Shown here piece after piece: positions 24,801 through 39,800 of a stretch of DNA of 64,000 bases. Every line of letters begins with the position of its first letter. Positions within the stretch are counted from its first letter, which is position 1. The stretch spans positions 16,200,001 to 16,264,000 of the forward strand of contig JAZBRS010000050.1 of the NCBI GenBank assembly GCA_037176725.1, in the 5' to 3' direction. Under the pieces are notes generated by a model. The model was not told the DNA's origin. It searched no databases and was given only the letters and a program-made list of their open reading frames with translations. Made by a program: the position numbers and the translations under genes. Source of the stretch: Posidonia oceanica. Its lineage: Eukaryota > Streptophyta > Magnoliopsida > Alismatales > Posidoniaceae.

Positions 24801-27800
24801 GGAAACAGAGTTCATAGATTTGGAAACATGTAACATTAGACCCTTCAGATGAAAATAGATGTTATTGTCATTATTGTGGTCTAAGATACACTTGTCCTAG
24901 GAGTAGGAGTGTAGGTTACATTTCTAGGCATTTACAAAAATATTTAGCTACACAAAATAAAGAAGAAAACACAGACTTAAGGCAATCTAAATTACATATA
25001 GGTTTTAGTGGTTTAGTAAATTGGAAATATAATGCAGAAGGAGCAAAAGAACATATAACAAAATATATAATACAAGATGAACAACCATTTTCATTATCAG
25101 AAAATAAAAAATTTGAATCTTGTGTACAAGATTGTCTTAATCCATAATTTAAAAGTCATTCTAGAAACACTACAAAAAATTTAATTTATAAAACATTTAA
25201 AAAAGATAAACAATATATAATGAGAATATTTTTTAGTTTATTATGTAGAGTATCATTAACTTGTGACGTTTGGACAAGCTCTAATAATTTTCCATATCTA
25301 TGTTTAACTGCACATTAGATAGACATAGAGTGGACCTTACAAAAAAGATTAATAGCTTTTAAAATATTTGATCATCCACATACTGGTAAGGCTATAGCTA
25401 ATATGTTAGAATAAATTTTTAAAGAATTTCACTTATATTATAAAATTAATACAATATCTTTTGATAATACTTCTAATAATAATGTTGTCATAGATTTATT
25501 AAAAAGAAATCTAAAATCAATGTTAAATAGTGAAATCTTTCATTGTAGGTGTTGTTGTCACATAATAAACTTAATTGTACAAGATGGTATAGAATGTACT
25601 AGACCTTTTTTAGAAAATATAAGATTAGTTATTTTATTTATTCAAACATCAGCTAAAAGATATCAAGAATTTAGACATTTATGTTCATAAAATGGTATAA
25701 GACCTAAAAAATTTAAATTAGATGTTCAACATATATGATACTCAACTTATAATATGTTAAGTTCAAGTTTACCTTATAGCCATTTAATTACAGCATTTTA
25801 TAATGCAAAATCTAATTATATGTTAAATGATGAAGATTGACAAAATTCTCAAATAATTCATAATTTTTTAGAACCTTTTAATAATGCTACTAAACAATTA
25901 TCTGGTCAATATTATCCTACTACTAATCTAGTTTTAATTAATTTATTTAATATTACAAATATTTTTCAACAATATAGAGAAGTACCATGTTTTGTAAATA
26001 TTATTCAAGTAATGCAACATAAATATAATAGTTATTGGGATGATCCTCCAATGTGGACATGTTTAGCAATAATTATGGATCTTAAGCATAGATTAGTTAA
26101 TTGTATGGTACTTATAGATGATATTTTTAGTAACATGAATAAAAGTAACTTAATAGAAAAATTTAATAATAAAATTAAGACTACTTTATATATATTATTT
26201 GAAGAATATGTTAAAATATGTGGTGAAGGTAGTTCTAGTGCACCTAGATCTAGTACTGTAGGATCGCATACTAGTAGTAGCACTGGTAGTTCATTTTGGA
26301 ATAGATTAAATAAGAAAAAGGAAAAATATGTAAAATCATCAACAAATAATGAATTAGAAAATTATTTAGAATGTGAATTTGCATTTAGTGAATCAGAAAT
26401 GGATAACTTAGATATATTAAAATGGTGGTCTAATACCGCAATTAGGTTTTCTATAGTTTCTAAAATGGCTAAAGATTTACTAACGATTCCAACGTCTACT
26501 GTGGCGTCGGAGTCTGCATTTTCTGTAGGAAAAAGAGTTTTAAGTGATAGAATATGTAGATTATCAGAAAAGTCTGTAGAAGCCTCCGTGTGTCTGATGG
26601 ACTGGTACGATGCGGTTGATCGTCTCCAACGACTCAACTTAAAGAGTGATACTAAAGACGACGAAACGGCATCAACTTCAACGGGCACGGGGACCGAAAC
26701 GGGCTCCACACATGATTAAATATTTAAGATGTAATTTTAAGATGTAACGGGCATCAACTTTAAGATGTAATTTTTTAAATATTTATGTAAAAATTGTAAA
26801 GATGTAAAATTTTAAATATCTTATGTAATTTTCAATTTTTTAATGTATATTAAATATCAATATTTAATATCAATATTTAATAAAAAAAAGTTAAATTTTT
26901 AAAAAAAAATGGACCGAATGGACCGACCCGGTCCAACCATGGGCCGTGGCCGGGCCGGGCCAACCCTGTGGTTGACTGGGCCTAGAAAAATTCGGACCGG
27001 CCCGGCCCGGTCCGGTTTACATGTCTACTAGTGCCCTCCTGACCTCCAAGGATACTCCCTAGATCATTGATTCAGGTGCTTCTTCCTATATGTCAGGTAC
27101 AAAAATCTTTTACACGTTTGTCTCAGCTTTCTAATATCCGTTCAGTGGCCATCGCTGATGGTTGGTCCTATTCTGTCAATGGAGAAAGAGTTGTACAGGC
27201 CTCTGTTTAACTGTCACTTGAAAAAGTCCTCTATGTACCTGATTTTTTTTTTTTGCAAACAGTAATAATATATACCATATTTTCTATTAACCTTCTTTCC
27301 ATTAATGCCATCACCAAGCAATTACTTTGTTATGTGACCTTTTTCCCTTTTCGCTACACTTTTCAGGATTTACGGACGAAGAGGAGGATTGGTTTAGACC
27401 GTGATCGAGGCAATGGTGTGTACATTCTGGCCAGGGATGATATACCTCGAGAACTTGCATCTGTGACGTTTGCATCTGAGTCTTCTGTTTTATGACATCA
27501 TCGGTTAAGCCACCCATCACATCAGAAGTTACAGCAAGCCTTGCCATGGGTTTCAGTCTCTCCATTCGAGTGTGAGTCATGTCAGTTAGGAAAGCACCAT
27601 CATGCTTCCTTTAAACATTTACGTCTTGTGTCCAATCAAAAATTGTTTGAGGTAGTTCATTGTGACATCTGGGATCCAACCAGAGTCCAGTCTGTTTCTG
27701 ATCAACGTTATTATTTTATTTTTATTGATGACTTCTCAAGAGTTTCACGGGTATATTTGCTTAAGGATCGCAGTCATATGTTTGATGTTCTCAAAACTTT

Positions 27801-30800
27801 TATTACAGAAATAAAAAATCAATTTGATGTTACTCCAAAATACTTGCGTACAGATAATACTCTAGAATTTGTCCAATATAGTGCTCAGTCCTATTGTGCA
27901 TCTCTAGGCATTATACATCAGACTACTTGTCCTCACACCTCTCAACAAAATGGGATTGCTGAACGTAAACACAGACATATTCTGGATGTCACTTGCACTC
28001 TCATGCTACATATGAATGTTCCTAAGTTTCTTTGGTCTGATACTGTTCTCACTGCCACATATCTCATAAACAAGATGCCTTCTATTAGACGTCTTCAGTC
28101 AGATACAGATACAGAGTTGTTATCTTTACCACCAAAGATTTTTGAGTATCTTGCTTTTGTCCAGGATCTCTCATGGTCTTGATAAATTGTCCCCCAAATC
28201 TATCAAGTGTATGTTTGTTGGTTACTCTCGTACTTAAAGAGATTATCGATGTTTTCATCCTTCAACAAAAAGATATCTTGTGTCTGCTAATACATTTTTT
28301 GAGTCCACAAACTGGTCTGATAGTGCCACATTGGATGTTGAGTGTCATCCTCTTCCATCTATTGTTGATCTTCCTTCCATAGGTGCAATTCAGGACATCC
28401 CTGCCAATCAGGAGGTCCCTCTCTCCTTGTAGGTATATCATCGCTGTCAGAAGACCAACTTGCCTCCAACGACAGAACCATCTTCCTCTAACTACAAATC
28501 CACCTCCAACTGAGTCTAATCTCCCAATTGCACTTCGTAAAGGTACCCGTTCCTCCACAGCTCATCCCATTTCAAATTTTGTATCTTATGATTCTCTTCA
28601 CCCTATGTTTCGTACCTTTACTCGGTCCATTTCCTCTGAGTCACTTCCCAGGGATTATCAAGAGACACTACTACATCCAAAATGGAAGGCAGTCATGGAT
28701 GAGGAAATAGCAGCATTATCACATCATGGCACTTGGGAGTCGGTGACCCGTCCTGCTGGAGCCACCGTAGTCACCTGCAGATGGATATGTACGGTGAAGT
28801 ACAGAGTTGATGGCACGGTTGATAGGTATAAAGCCAAACTAGTTGCTCGGGATTTCACTCAAACTTATGAAGTTGACTACACAGAGACCTTCTCACCTGT
28901 TGCACGTCTCAACTCCATCAGAGTATTGTTATCTAGTGCTATAAATAATTCATAGAAGTTGTGCCACCTAGATGTGAAGAATGCCTTCTTATATTCTGTG
29001 CTTATGGAGCAACCTTCAGGATATGTTGCTCAGGGAGAGGATAGAGTATGCAGATTGAGGAAAGCCATTTATGGATTAAAACAAAACCCCAAAGCCTGAA
29101 TTGAGTCAGTAGTCATGACAGGAGGCTTCCAGAGATGTCCTGTTGATCACTCTATGTTCTATAGGAAAACTACAAATAGGTGTCTTACTGGCGGTCTATA
29201 TTGATGATATATTGGTGACAGACAGTGATACAGTGGGCACCAGGCAGATAAAGGAGCATCTTAGGACACACTTTGTCACTAAGGATATGGGTAAGCCACG
29301 GTACTTCCTCGGGATTAAGTTTGCCTATGGAAAACAGAAGATGGCACTGTCACAGAGAAAGTATGTTCTGGACCTTCTCCAGGAGACAGAATTGTTGGGA
29401 TGCAAGCCTGAAAGTACTCCTATTAATAAGACACCATCCTTTTGGAATACTACTTCAGAGTTGTTGCAGGATCCCGGTCAGTACAAACGGTTGATTGGTA
29501 AACTCATATATTTGACAGTGACACGGCCAGTCAGCCTACTGAGTCAATTCATGCATGAACCTAAGAAAATACATTGGGATGGAGCATTACGGGTTCTTGC
29601 ATATGTCAAAGGTGCACCTGGAAAGAGGTTGATATACAGGAACAGTGGTCATCTGAAGATAGAAGCATATTCTGATTGAGGATACGCAGGAGACAGAGGA
29701 GATAAAAAGTCTACGCCATATTTTTGCACATATGTGGGAGAAAATCTGGTCACCTGACGTAGCAAGAAGCAGAATATAGTATCCTGATCCAATGCAGAGG
29801 CAGAATACATGTCTATGGCACAAATGGCCTGCAAGCTGATGTAGATTAGATCACACTCATGTCAGAGTTTAGTTTCACAGTTGAAACACCGATTCCTATA
29901 CACTGTGATAATCAAGCAGCTATGTTTATTGCCAATAATCCCACCTTTCATGAACGAACAAAGCGCATAGAAGTTGATTGTCATTATATTAGAGGCATGG
30001 TGATGCAAGGAATTATTTCAACACCATATACTCAGTTGTGCTGACTGATATTTTCACCAAAGGATTGGGTGTAGGGATTTTTGGCTCTTTATGTATCAAA
30101 CTAGGCATGATAGATATATATACTCCAACTTGAGGGGGAGTGTTAGAGATGTTATGTTATGTAGTTTAGTGGTCTTGATTATTTGAGTTCTTAGATATCC
30201 ATTTATCTGAGAAATCCTATATATGTGTAACCACATACTCTAATGCAATAACACTTCTTCTTTCCTCAATCTAATAATGACATTACATATCAATAGAGAA
30301 ATTTTATGGGAACAATTCAAACCTAGAGCAAAAAATTTTCTACTGGAAAGTAGACACTTCTTTGATGCCTGTCACATTACTGTATGGTCAATTTGTGCAC
30401 GTTAGAAAGTGTTAACTTTACTTTGCTTTTCAATTTTCAACAAATTTAAGTGGTGAGCTCAGGTTACTGTTGTTAGGTTGGCACAAGTTTTTCCCTTTCT
30501 GCCAATGGCTATTATAGAATTATTATCTGCCAGTTTTGGCATACAATACCAAATCAATGTTGTGTTAGGAGACTCAGGATGGTTGTGTTGCTCTAACCAT
30601 ATTCAATTATTAGAATGGATGGCTAGAAGTAGCAGTCTTAGCAGTGATTGTGATTCATCACACCAGTTTACAGAAAATGCCAATACTCCAACATATTGAA
30701 ATGCATGAGATGAATCATTTTGATATTCTTAGGAATCACCTGCATTCCACCATGGAAAGAAAAGGAACCACGCTGAACATTCTTTTTCCCTGGAGTAGTT

Positions 30801-33800
30801 TTATTTGTTCCATTTTTTTTGCTTTTGTCTGAGAACTTGTGCCGGATAGCCCCAACAATGAGCGAACCAAAACTGATGAAAATAAAGAACCATAAATTAT
30901 TCAATTATCCACAACATTGAAACAAGGAGCACAAGAAGCAATGCATAAAAGAAAAATTTGCATCTGACCCTTTTGCATAATATATGAAAATGAATATTCT
31001 AAAATTAAATATGAAATGATTGTAACTCAAGATCATCAAAGAGTCTGTTAGTAGCAAAGCAAGAAAAAAAGTACAGAAATGTATCTGACCCTATTGCAAG
31101 TCATTCAACGAGCATTCAATTTCTTAAAGGAGCATCAAGAAAAAAAGTAGACATGTCACCACCAGGGATTAAAGTCATAAGCAAGCAGAGGTTATCGTCA
31201 TACCACTTGCATGCCATATAAAGAAGGTATAAAACTATGAAAGCAACAAATAAATGCATCCAGTGTCTCTATTGGCACTTCACAGCTTCCACAATCCACC
31301 CTCTCCAAATCCTTTTGTTAGGGGTAATGAGGAAATTTTAGTAAAAACACAGAAACAGAGGAGAAACAAACAACCTTAAGGAAAACAAGAAGGAAAAGGC
31401 AAGTCTATCAAGGAGAGAAATTCTCAAGAAAAAAAAAGGTTCTAACATGAAACACAAACAAAACTACGAAGCTAAAACCAAGATTACAGCAAAGAACCAA
31501 AACAACCAAGGAAACCACCACCCATCAAAGGGCCACCAAAAGCTCCAGCCACACAGCAATTGACGTATATGTAACAACGTCACAATACGGTGATGAAGAA
31601 GACCACTCAATTACCACCCCAAACACCTTGTCCTTCCAGTAATAATGATCCATGTGCATCTCATGAAAGATTATTTTATTCCTTTCCAGCCATCGAAGCC
31701 ACCAAATGGCATGAGGGAGCACATACCACACTGCTTCTTTTCTCCCAACTAAACTACCTCTAGCACCCTCTCCGAACCATTATTCATAACTTTCTACATT
31801 AGCTCCAGAATTCCAGTCAAGCACTACACTGCCATCAAAAGTAAAAAAGGATGACATAGCTGTAATCAGTTAATTAGCAGTAACTTGTTGAAGATTACAG
31901 TAGCAAACAGTGCATAAAGTATGGTTATAAGAGATTTGCTTTTCATATCAAGTTTCCAGAAATCAAATACATATATATATATATATATATATATAGGCAA
32001 ATTTTCGGATGAGGTCCGACCTTACTATTGAAAGTAAGACCTTTAATCTACTGCTCTCCATTTTCTATTCTACGGCTGAGATTCAAAGTGATATCCAATG
32101 TGTTTTTTTGGATTTGATGTCAAAAACATTGATAGAGGGAAAGACTTTTTCTTGGAGGAAGCAATCCAACATTCCACGTGGCTCACTATATGTCAATTTG
32201 GTCCACTTTTTTGATATCTCTTGGGCTTTCACACGTTTTATTCATTATAACGTGTACAATATGTTTTGACTTTCCACGTGGCTGGCTACTTTTGAGTTGT
32301 TAACGTGTAGAATATGGAAGAAAGAATCGAGGAGACTGTTTGCATTCCTAGAGTAAACCATGTGGAGACTGTTGCCATTCACGCAAGGCACTCTTTTCTC
32401 TTTGAATAGTATAAACACGGTTTGGAGAGTGTGGAGACTGTTTGCTACCAGTTGAAGGCTATTGTTTGAAATCGGAATTTGTGCTCGTGAAGGAGGCTAC
32501 CATGTTAGTAGTTCGTAGAATTTTTTCATTTTATTTTAGCCTATTATGTTTTATTCTATGATGATAGTTCCACATAACAAAACTTTGTCCATATGTTTAT
32601 TGGTTTTTTATTTCATATTTTGTATGAATAAGCCACATCTTTATTTAATCATTAATACGGAATTATTGAATTCATTTCTTAAACTACCACTAAGATGTTA
32701 CAGTTGAAATATTAAATTTTTTACTTCTAATTTTGGTATTAAAATTCATTAATTATATTCAAGTTATGTTAATCTGTAGTAGTTTCAATTAATGTGTTAC
32801 GTTAACGATTTATTGTGGCATGTAGTCCATACAGTCTCTTACTTTCACGTTAACATTTTCTGCTTAAGTTTTTGTTAACGATTTAGTGTGACATGTAGTC
32901 CATATAGTATTTAGTATCACGTTAATGTTTTCTGCTGAACTTTTTGTTTTAATTTCACTCTTACTTTTTTGTCGACCATTATATTTTAATTCGTACTTAT
33001 TGATTTTATTGATGTTTATCAATTTCATTGTTACGTTAACGATTTCAATTATCAAGTTTAGATTTATTGTTACGTATCAGTTTTGTGTTTTGTGTTTTAG
33101 GTTTATTAGTTTCAGTTTTTTCACTAAAACTTTTTGACAATTAAGTATTTGTTTACTTGCAGAAATTACATACTCGTTTTAAAGATGAATGTTGTAGAAT
33201 GTAATCCGCAAACAAGTTCCAAAGTTATTGTTGCAGATAATACTTTAGATGATTGCTCTTTAGTTAGTGCTTAACAGTTGTCTGTTAAATCATATGTTGG
33301 TCAAATATTCACTAGTGTTGATACTGCTAAGTCATTTTATACATGTTATGGTGGTAAAGTTGGTTTTTCAGTTCGTTCCTATTCTACAAAGCAAAGAATT
33401 GATAAGAATACTAAAATAAGGAAGTTTTCCCAACAATTATTTGTTTGCTCTAGGAAGAGATTTTCCAAACAAAAGATGGCTGAAACAAACTCTGATTTTC
33501 AGCGTAAACAGAATAGGAGAATTTATCTCACACGAGTAGGTTGCAATGCAAGATTGAAGGTTAAAGTTGATGTTAATTTAGTTAATTGGCATGTTATCGA
33601 GTTTGTAGAGGAGCATAATCATGAACTTGTTAGTCCTTCAAAGTTGTATTATTTGTCTATTAATAGAAGTATCTCTGTCTCGAAGAAGTTAGAACTTGAA
33701 TCTATGCATGCTGCGAATATTAGTACATCTCAACACATCCAGATTATGAGTCAATAATATGGTGGCTATGATAAAATAGGATGTACTGAAAAAGATGTAT

Positions 33801-36800
33801 GGAATTTCAAGAGGGATTATAGGGAAGATACGAAGGACTATGATGCTTAATTTCTTGTTGAACATTTCGAACTACAAAAGTCTGCGAATGAAGGTTTTTT
33901 CTATGCTATCAAGATGGATGACGAAGGTCGTTTAAAGTACTGCTTTTGGTTAGATACAATATCAAGACATGATTTTGAGTATTTTGGAGATGCGGTTACG
34001 TTTGACACAACATACCGCATGAATTATTACAAACTTGTATTTGCCATGTTTTGTGATGTTAATCATCATTGGAAGACTGTTACATTTGCTGATGCTTTTA
34101 TTTACAATGAGAATACTTCAGCATTTATATGGTTGTTTGAAAGATTCATTGAATGCATGGATCGTGCTCCTCCTGCAATTATTACTGATCAAGATCCTGC
34201 AATCACTGCTGCAATAGCTGAAACTTTACCCAATACTGTGCATAGGTTTTGTACGTGGCATATAATGCATAAAATATCTGACAAGCTCGGTAGGATTGCC
34301 ACCAAATTCGATGCAATAGAACATTTTAACAAAGTTGTATATGAATCTGAATTTGAAAAGATTTTTTAATAAAGTTGGTCGCAGTGGGTTCAAATGTACA
34401 AATTAACCAACAACAAATGATTAATATCTATTTATAATATTAGACATCAATAGGTACCAGCGTTTATGATGAATACGTTTTTTACAGACATGAGTTCAAC
34501 CTAAAGGAGTGAGAGTATGAACGCATTTGTACAGAATTTTGTATCGCATCACACATCTTTGTTGAAGTTTATAACTCGTTATGAGGACTGTTTAAGAAAG
34601 CAAAGAGAAACTGAAAATATTTGTGATTATAAATCAAAACATAAGGATGTGAAGATGGAAAGTGGTGTGACAATGGAGAAACAAATCAATGATTTGTATA
34701 TTCGAAAATTATTTTACTGTTTCCAATCTGAATTGAATAAAAGCTTATTTTTCAATGTGTACCCGTCTCAAGAGAACAATCCGAATGCCAAGATGATAAT
34801 GACTTTCGATAAGACCTGGACTCAATTTTAAATAATGAGACCCATAATCTTAGCCGTTGATCTTCAAACACAAGTTTAAATCTGGATCGTCAAAAAAATA
34901 CAATGGAAAGTACACAAAACATTCGTAATACATTGAGACTTCCAAGACCTCGTAATGTGTTCTGCATTGATTACGTTTCATGCAAGAATGGAAAGAAGTG
35001 ATGGTGCCGGCGAAACGTCCTTTCACATCCCTCCATCCTCTCGAAAGTTTATCATTGAAAGGGCAGAAGTTTTCTTTCCAGCGACGACACATCCTCCGTT
35101 CGAGATCAACTGACGACGGTGGCCTTTCAAAGAGGAAAGCTCACCGACGGGGATTAGCCGTCCGCCTTGAAAAGGAGTTCTCGGGTGACTTCCATCAACT
35201 AGGGCACCGACAACTCCGCCGGTGACTTCCATCGACACCGACACCTCCTATATTATTCGACGAAATGGACAGCCGTCGACGAAGGAAGGAGTCTACAGTT
35301 GGGTAAGAATCTCCATTTGATTCGTTTGTTTTATTGGTTTTGTTTTTGTTTTGGCGATTTGAGAAACCCTCTTTTAGTTCCTCTACTAAAAATCCTATTT
35401 TAGTTTTCGTCAATATTATTTACACTCGAATGAATGACCTAAAATATTTTACGTTTTTTTTCTACAATATCGATTGATTCAGTTTCTAATATTTTGCGTT
35501 TTGTCACTATTATTTCAATTTACAGTTTTGTTATTAGTGTTACTGAAACTAAAATATTTTGACAGTAATGCGGACATGCCAACATTCAGTTTGGATTTGA
35601 CACAAACCCCTCAAGGTCAAGAGAAGGCAACATTCAATCCTTCAACATATACAAGAAGCAAGGCCAAGCACACGTTGGAGTTTGCTGGAACTTCTAAACA
35701 AGTTCAAGACCAAAACACTAATAAGGATGAAATTGCTTGCGATCCAAAAGAAGAAAGAACAAAGAATAAGCTTCTTTACATAATATTCATCAATAAATTG
35801 TTATTTTATAAATCAGTAGATTTAGTTGTATTGATTTATTCTTTACATAATTTTTTACAAATCAACACAGATGTGTGTCTTATGGACTTCTTAAGTTTCT
35901 AAAGGTAAATAGAGTCAGTGATAGAGTAGTGGAAAAAATAAAGAGTACTCCTTTTTCACAGTTTTGAGAGATGCTACTGTGTAAAATGGTAAATTCTGAT
36001 CTTGACATAATTGTGTCGAATTATGTGAGAGAACACTACTTATTATTAGGTAGTGTTAAATATAAATTTACTATAGACGATATCGTAGAAATACTACAAA
36101 TTCCCAAAGGTACAAAGGAGTTGCTTGAGGTTAAAAACTACAAAGCAACCTTAGATTTGGAGAAATTATTCAAAGGCAAAACTAGGATAAAAAAATTGGA
36201 AGTTGAGAAAGAACTTAGACTAGTAATGAGTAGAGGAAATTGTGAGGAGGATGACATAGCTGTCAAACTATGGATTTGTTTACTTTTTTGCACATTCTTG
36301 ATACCTGATTCTAGCAGTGCATTCTCGTCTTGGATCCTACGGTATATCGATGATCTAGAAGGGCTTTCAAAGTACAACTGAGCCTTTTATGCTACTGAGG
36401 TCATCTTGAATAGTTTGGAAAACTTGAAGTCATATTGCCTAGGATGTGCTTGGACACTTTTGGTACGTTGCTTGCTAACATTTTCTAGTTTATAAAATTT
36501 ACAACATTCTATTACTTACTGATTGCATGGAATTGTAGGTTTGGGCTTATGAAAGAGACGAGACTGTGAAGCCATCAAATCCAACAGTCACCCCTAAATT
36601 TAAGAGGTAGTCAAAAATTAAGAAGGAAATACCAAAAAGGACTACTGCGAAAAGAAAGCATCAACATTAGGAGATATAATTGATTATATAAGCTAATATA
36701 TAGATTCTTTAGATGCCTAACTATCAAAGAATTTCTTGTTAGGAGGAAGTGTCAGATGATGATGATGACGGCAATACTGGAGTACTACATAGGCCCAGAC

Positions 36801-39800
36801 AGGAGGTAACAATTTCTTACTGCCACTTCATTGTTAATTTTTTATTTAAGTTTCAGTAACACTGAAATGGATTTTATTATATAAAGAATTTCAGTGTCAC
36901 AATGTAAAATTTCCTAAGTGAAACATTAATGTGATGATATTTAAGTTTCTGTGTTACTAAATGATATGTTATTTGGATAAAGATAATGCATTATCCCATA
37001 AAAGTTTCAGTAAAACTAAAACATATGTAGTATAAAGAGTTTCAGTATCAATACAAATACTGTAATACATTTATCTCCTATTGATAAATGTTAACTTATT
37101 GTGCCATTTCTTCACAAAGAAAAAAAGGGACATCAACATCATCTTCAAAAGGCAATGCCATCACAATTTTGAAAGAAAAAATTCTTGAGTTGAAAAAATC
37201 TTTAGACTATAACAATAAAGAAGTTGAGTTTCTTAAATTTGAAGTTGAAAAAATAAGACATCTGATTGATCAGTTAACATGTGTGAATAAACAGTTGTCT
37301 GTTCAAATGAATGATTTGAGAGAATATGTGAAAAATAAACTAGTAAGGCTTGAAGAGAAAATAAACAAGCTTGACAATGAAGAGAGAAATGAAAAAAATG
37401 AAATTGTTTTGTATAAATGGGAGGAACAACAACATTGTACAAAGCCAGATGTGGTGCCAGATGTTGACACCACAGAAACAGCAATAGGTTAGACCACTAA
37501 TCTTGGAGTCAAAGCTGATACTATGATGAAATCAGCTGATGAGGAAACCCAAGATCACATATCATTGGCTAAGAGGTTTACTGTTGTTCCTTTTGAATGA
37601 AAGAATTATGTGGAGTTGAATGAAGACAACATAATTCATTCAAAAAAAACCCCAAACTCCATGATAAAAAAGATAAAAATGAAAGTCAAAAAACCAACAC
37701 TGAGTGCTTCTGATCTGCAGAAATCGAATACAAAACAGGTTTATTTTTCTTAAACATTTATTAATCATTATGATGAATCCTATTGTTTCACAAAATATTG
37801 ATTTACTTTCATATAAAAAGAAACAAGGAGAAGGAGATTTGCAGGAGCTCTTCACATTAATATTCAAAAGTATCATGTAATTGACAATTTTATGAGAAAC
37901 TACAAATCACTGTAAGTATTACATTATTCTAGTTCCAGTATCACTGAAACATTTCTACTGCAACATTTTCTATAAGCCATTATTCAACATGTGCTGTATT
38001 AACAGACCCTAATTAACACGTTTTTTTTTTGTTAAAGCTCCAAAAAAAGATTCAAAGTCAATGACAAGATCTACTTTGATGAACAAATAAGAGCACTGTT
38101 ATGTTCATGGAACGGTTAGTTGTTACTAAATCATTCTATGGTTATTCAACTTCTAATTTCCACACTATGAATTATTGAATATTTACATTGCAAGTAATTG
38201 AAGTTTACATCGAGAATATAAAACATATTGCCAATTTATCCGATGTCAACGGCGTATATTTCATGGATACCATAGCTTCGGTAAGAACTCATACAATAAT
38301 GATACATTTATTATGCATAGACTATTTCATTTGAAAACAAGGCAAACTTTAAAAATAATTATCATGTGACAATCCATTGAAAAATGCACCTAATCTCCGG
38401 AAAATGGAATCCTTGTTGGAAAATGTTGTCAAAAATTTCGAGTACCGTAGAAAGATCATCATCCCAATACATAATGCCGGGCATTGACACCTCATGGAAG
38501 TAAACTTCAAAGATAAAGAAATTAGATATTATGATTCATTAAGAGAATATATGAATGATCAAGAAGTGGCAAGATGGGTAAGATTAGTTATACTGTTATT
38601 TCAATATGTAACTGTTTTAGTATTACGATACAGTTCTTTTAGTTTTCATGTTGCGATAACTAATATGGTACATTAACTTTTATAGAGTGATTGGCTTGGT
38701 GTATTCTTCACTGAGATGATACCGGATATGCATTTATGGCCTGTTAGTGATGTCGTATCATTTCCACAGCAATAACCTGGCTCTGTAGAATGTGGAGTGT
38801 TCCTAATGAAGGCAATAGAGCAGATTGCCTACGACAACATGATAATATTCACACATGAAGACATGCTGAAGTATAGGGTCGAAATTTGCACATCAATACT
38901 GAAACAGACAAAGATTGTCCTATATATATATATATATTAAATACAGTTGACATCTTTTTCTAATAATTTGGAATTTTATTTAAAGGTGAAATCTACAACC
39001 AAGACCAAAAGAAAAGAGCACAGAAGGAAAAGAAAGAAAAAGAAAGACTTACTCCCAGACCGGCTGACCCACACCAGTCTCCAAATAAATGAAAGAACAG
39101 AAAAAAAAATAGTTATCTCGAGTATAAATGAGGATATGAAAACCAAAGCATCTTAATTAGGCCCTTTGGCTAAGAAAGGGGTCAGAAGTGTAATTAGCCA
39201 AACGTAGTTATCACAAATATAAATGAGAATATGAAAACAACAATCGTCTTAATTAGGCCCTTCGACTAAGAAAGGCATCAGCATGCGAAATCAGCCAAAG
39301 GGATCAAGGACGAGGGATTTGTAAGGAACAGGAACCATAACTTAGCAAACAAGAAGAAAATAAAACACTGTAAAACATGCATTGAGAAAGCTAGAATAGA
39401 GTAGGATCAGACTTACTTCTTCTCTAGTTTCCACATCTCAGGAAAAACAAGACGCATCTGTTCAATGAAGCGAATTACAAAATGATTACCAAAAAACAGT
39501 CTCAAACTGATCTTCCGAAAAGGGCCACAGCAGCTTAACTAAACTTACAATTTTCATGAAAATTTTATTGTAAACAAGAACAAAATAGTTAAAACAGTGG
39601 TCAGTCATAACTATCTATAAGGAATTAGAACACTAACTGAAAGTGATTCTGGATCTCCGGCACTTGTTCCAGCCACAACAGGATCAATGATAAGATCAAC
39701 AACCTAATATAGTAACAAAGAAACAAGAGTAACCATTCCAAAGTTCCACAGACTATCAAACTTGGTATTCCACATACTGCTTGGAAAAAGAGCACCATTA

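Larger units (their letters stand above)
22501..30281 (+). mobile_element. Full-length Ty1/Copia retrotransposon (Copia-2) with nested hAT
   Basis: It is bounded by two 136-bp LTRs and flanked by a perfect 5-bp duplication ATGAC (22501-22505 and 30277-30281). Primer site, gag, protease, integrase, reverse transcriptase, RNase H and polypurine tract (TGAGGGGGAG, 30131-30140) appear in Copia order. The LTRs differ at 8 of 136 positions, all transitions, so the insertion is fairly old. It lies opposite to the PPOX2 gene, in intron 11. A 3-kb hAT splits it between gag and protease. Coding parts are broken by stops. Confidence 0.93.
31996..38920 (+). mobile_element. Mutator-like element carrying FAR1-type transposase and Ulp1-like protease
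   Basis: Two broken genes on the plus strand lie between two (TA)n runs: a FAR1/MULE transposase and a multi-exon gene ending in a C48 (Ulp1-like) protease. Mutator-like elements with Ulp1-type second genes are known in plants (KAONASHI, CUMULE). I could not match terminal inverted repeats between GGCAAATTTTCGGATGAGG (31996) and the right end, so it may be a non-TIR type, or the boundaries are off. A direct duplication of about 73 bp starts at 32801 and 32874. It sits in PPOX2 intron 10, antisense to that gene. Confidence 0.7.
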
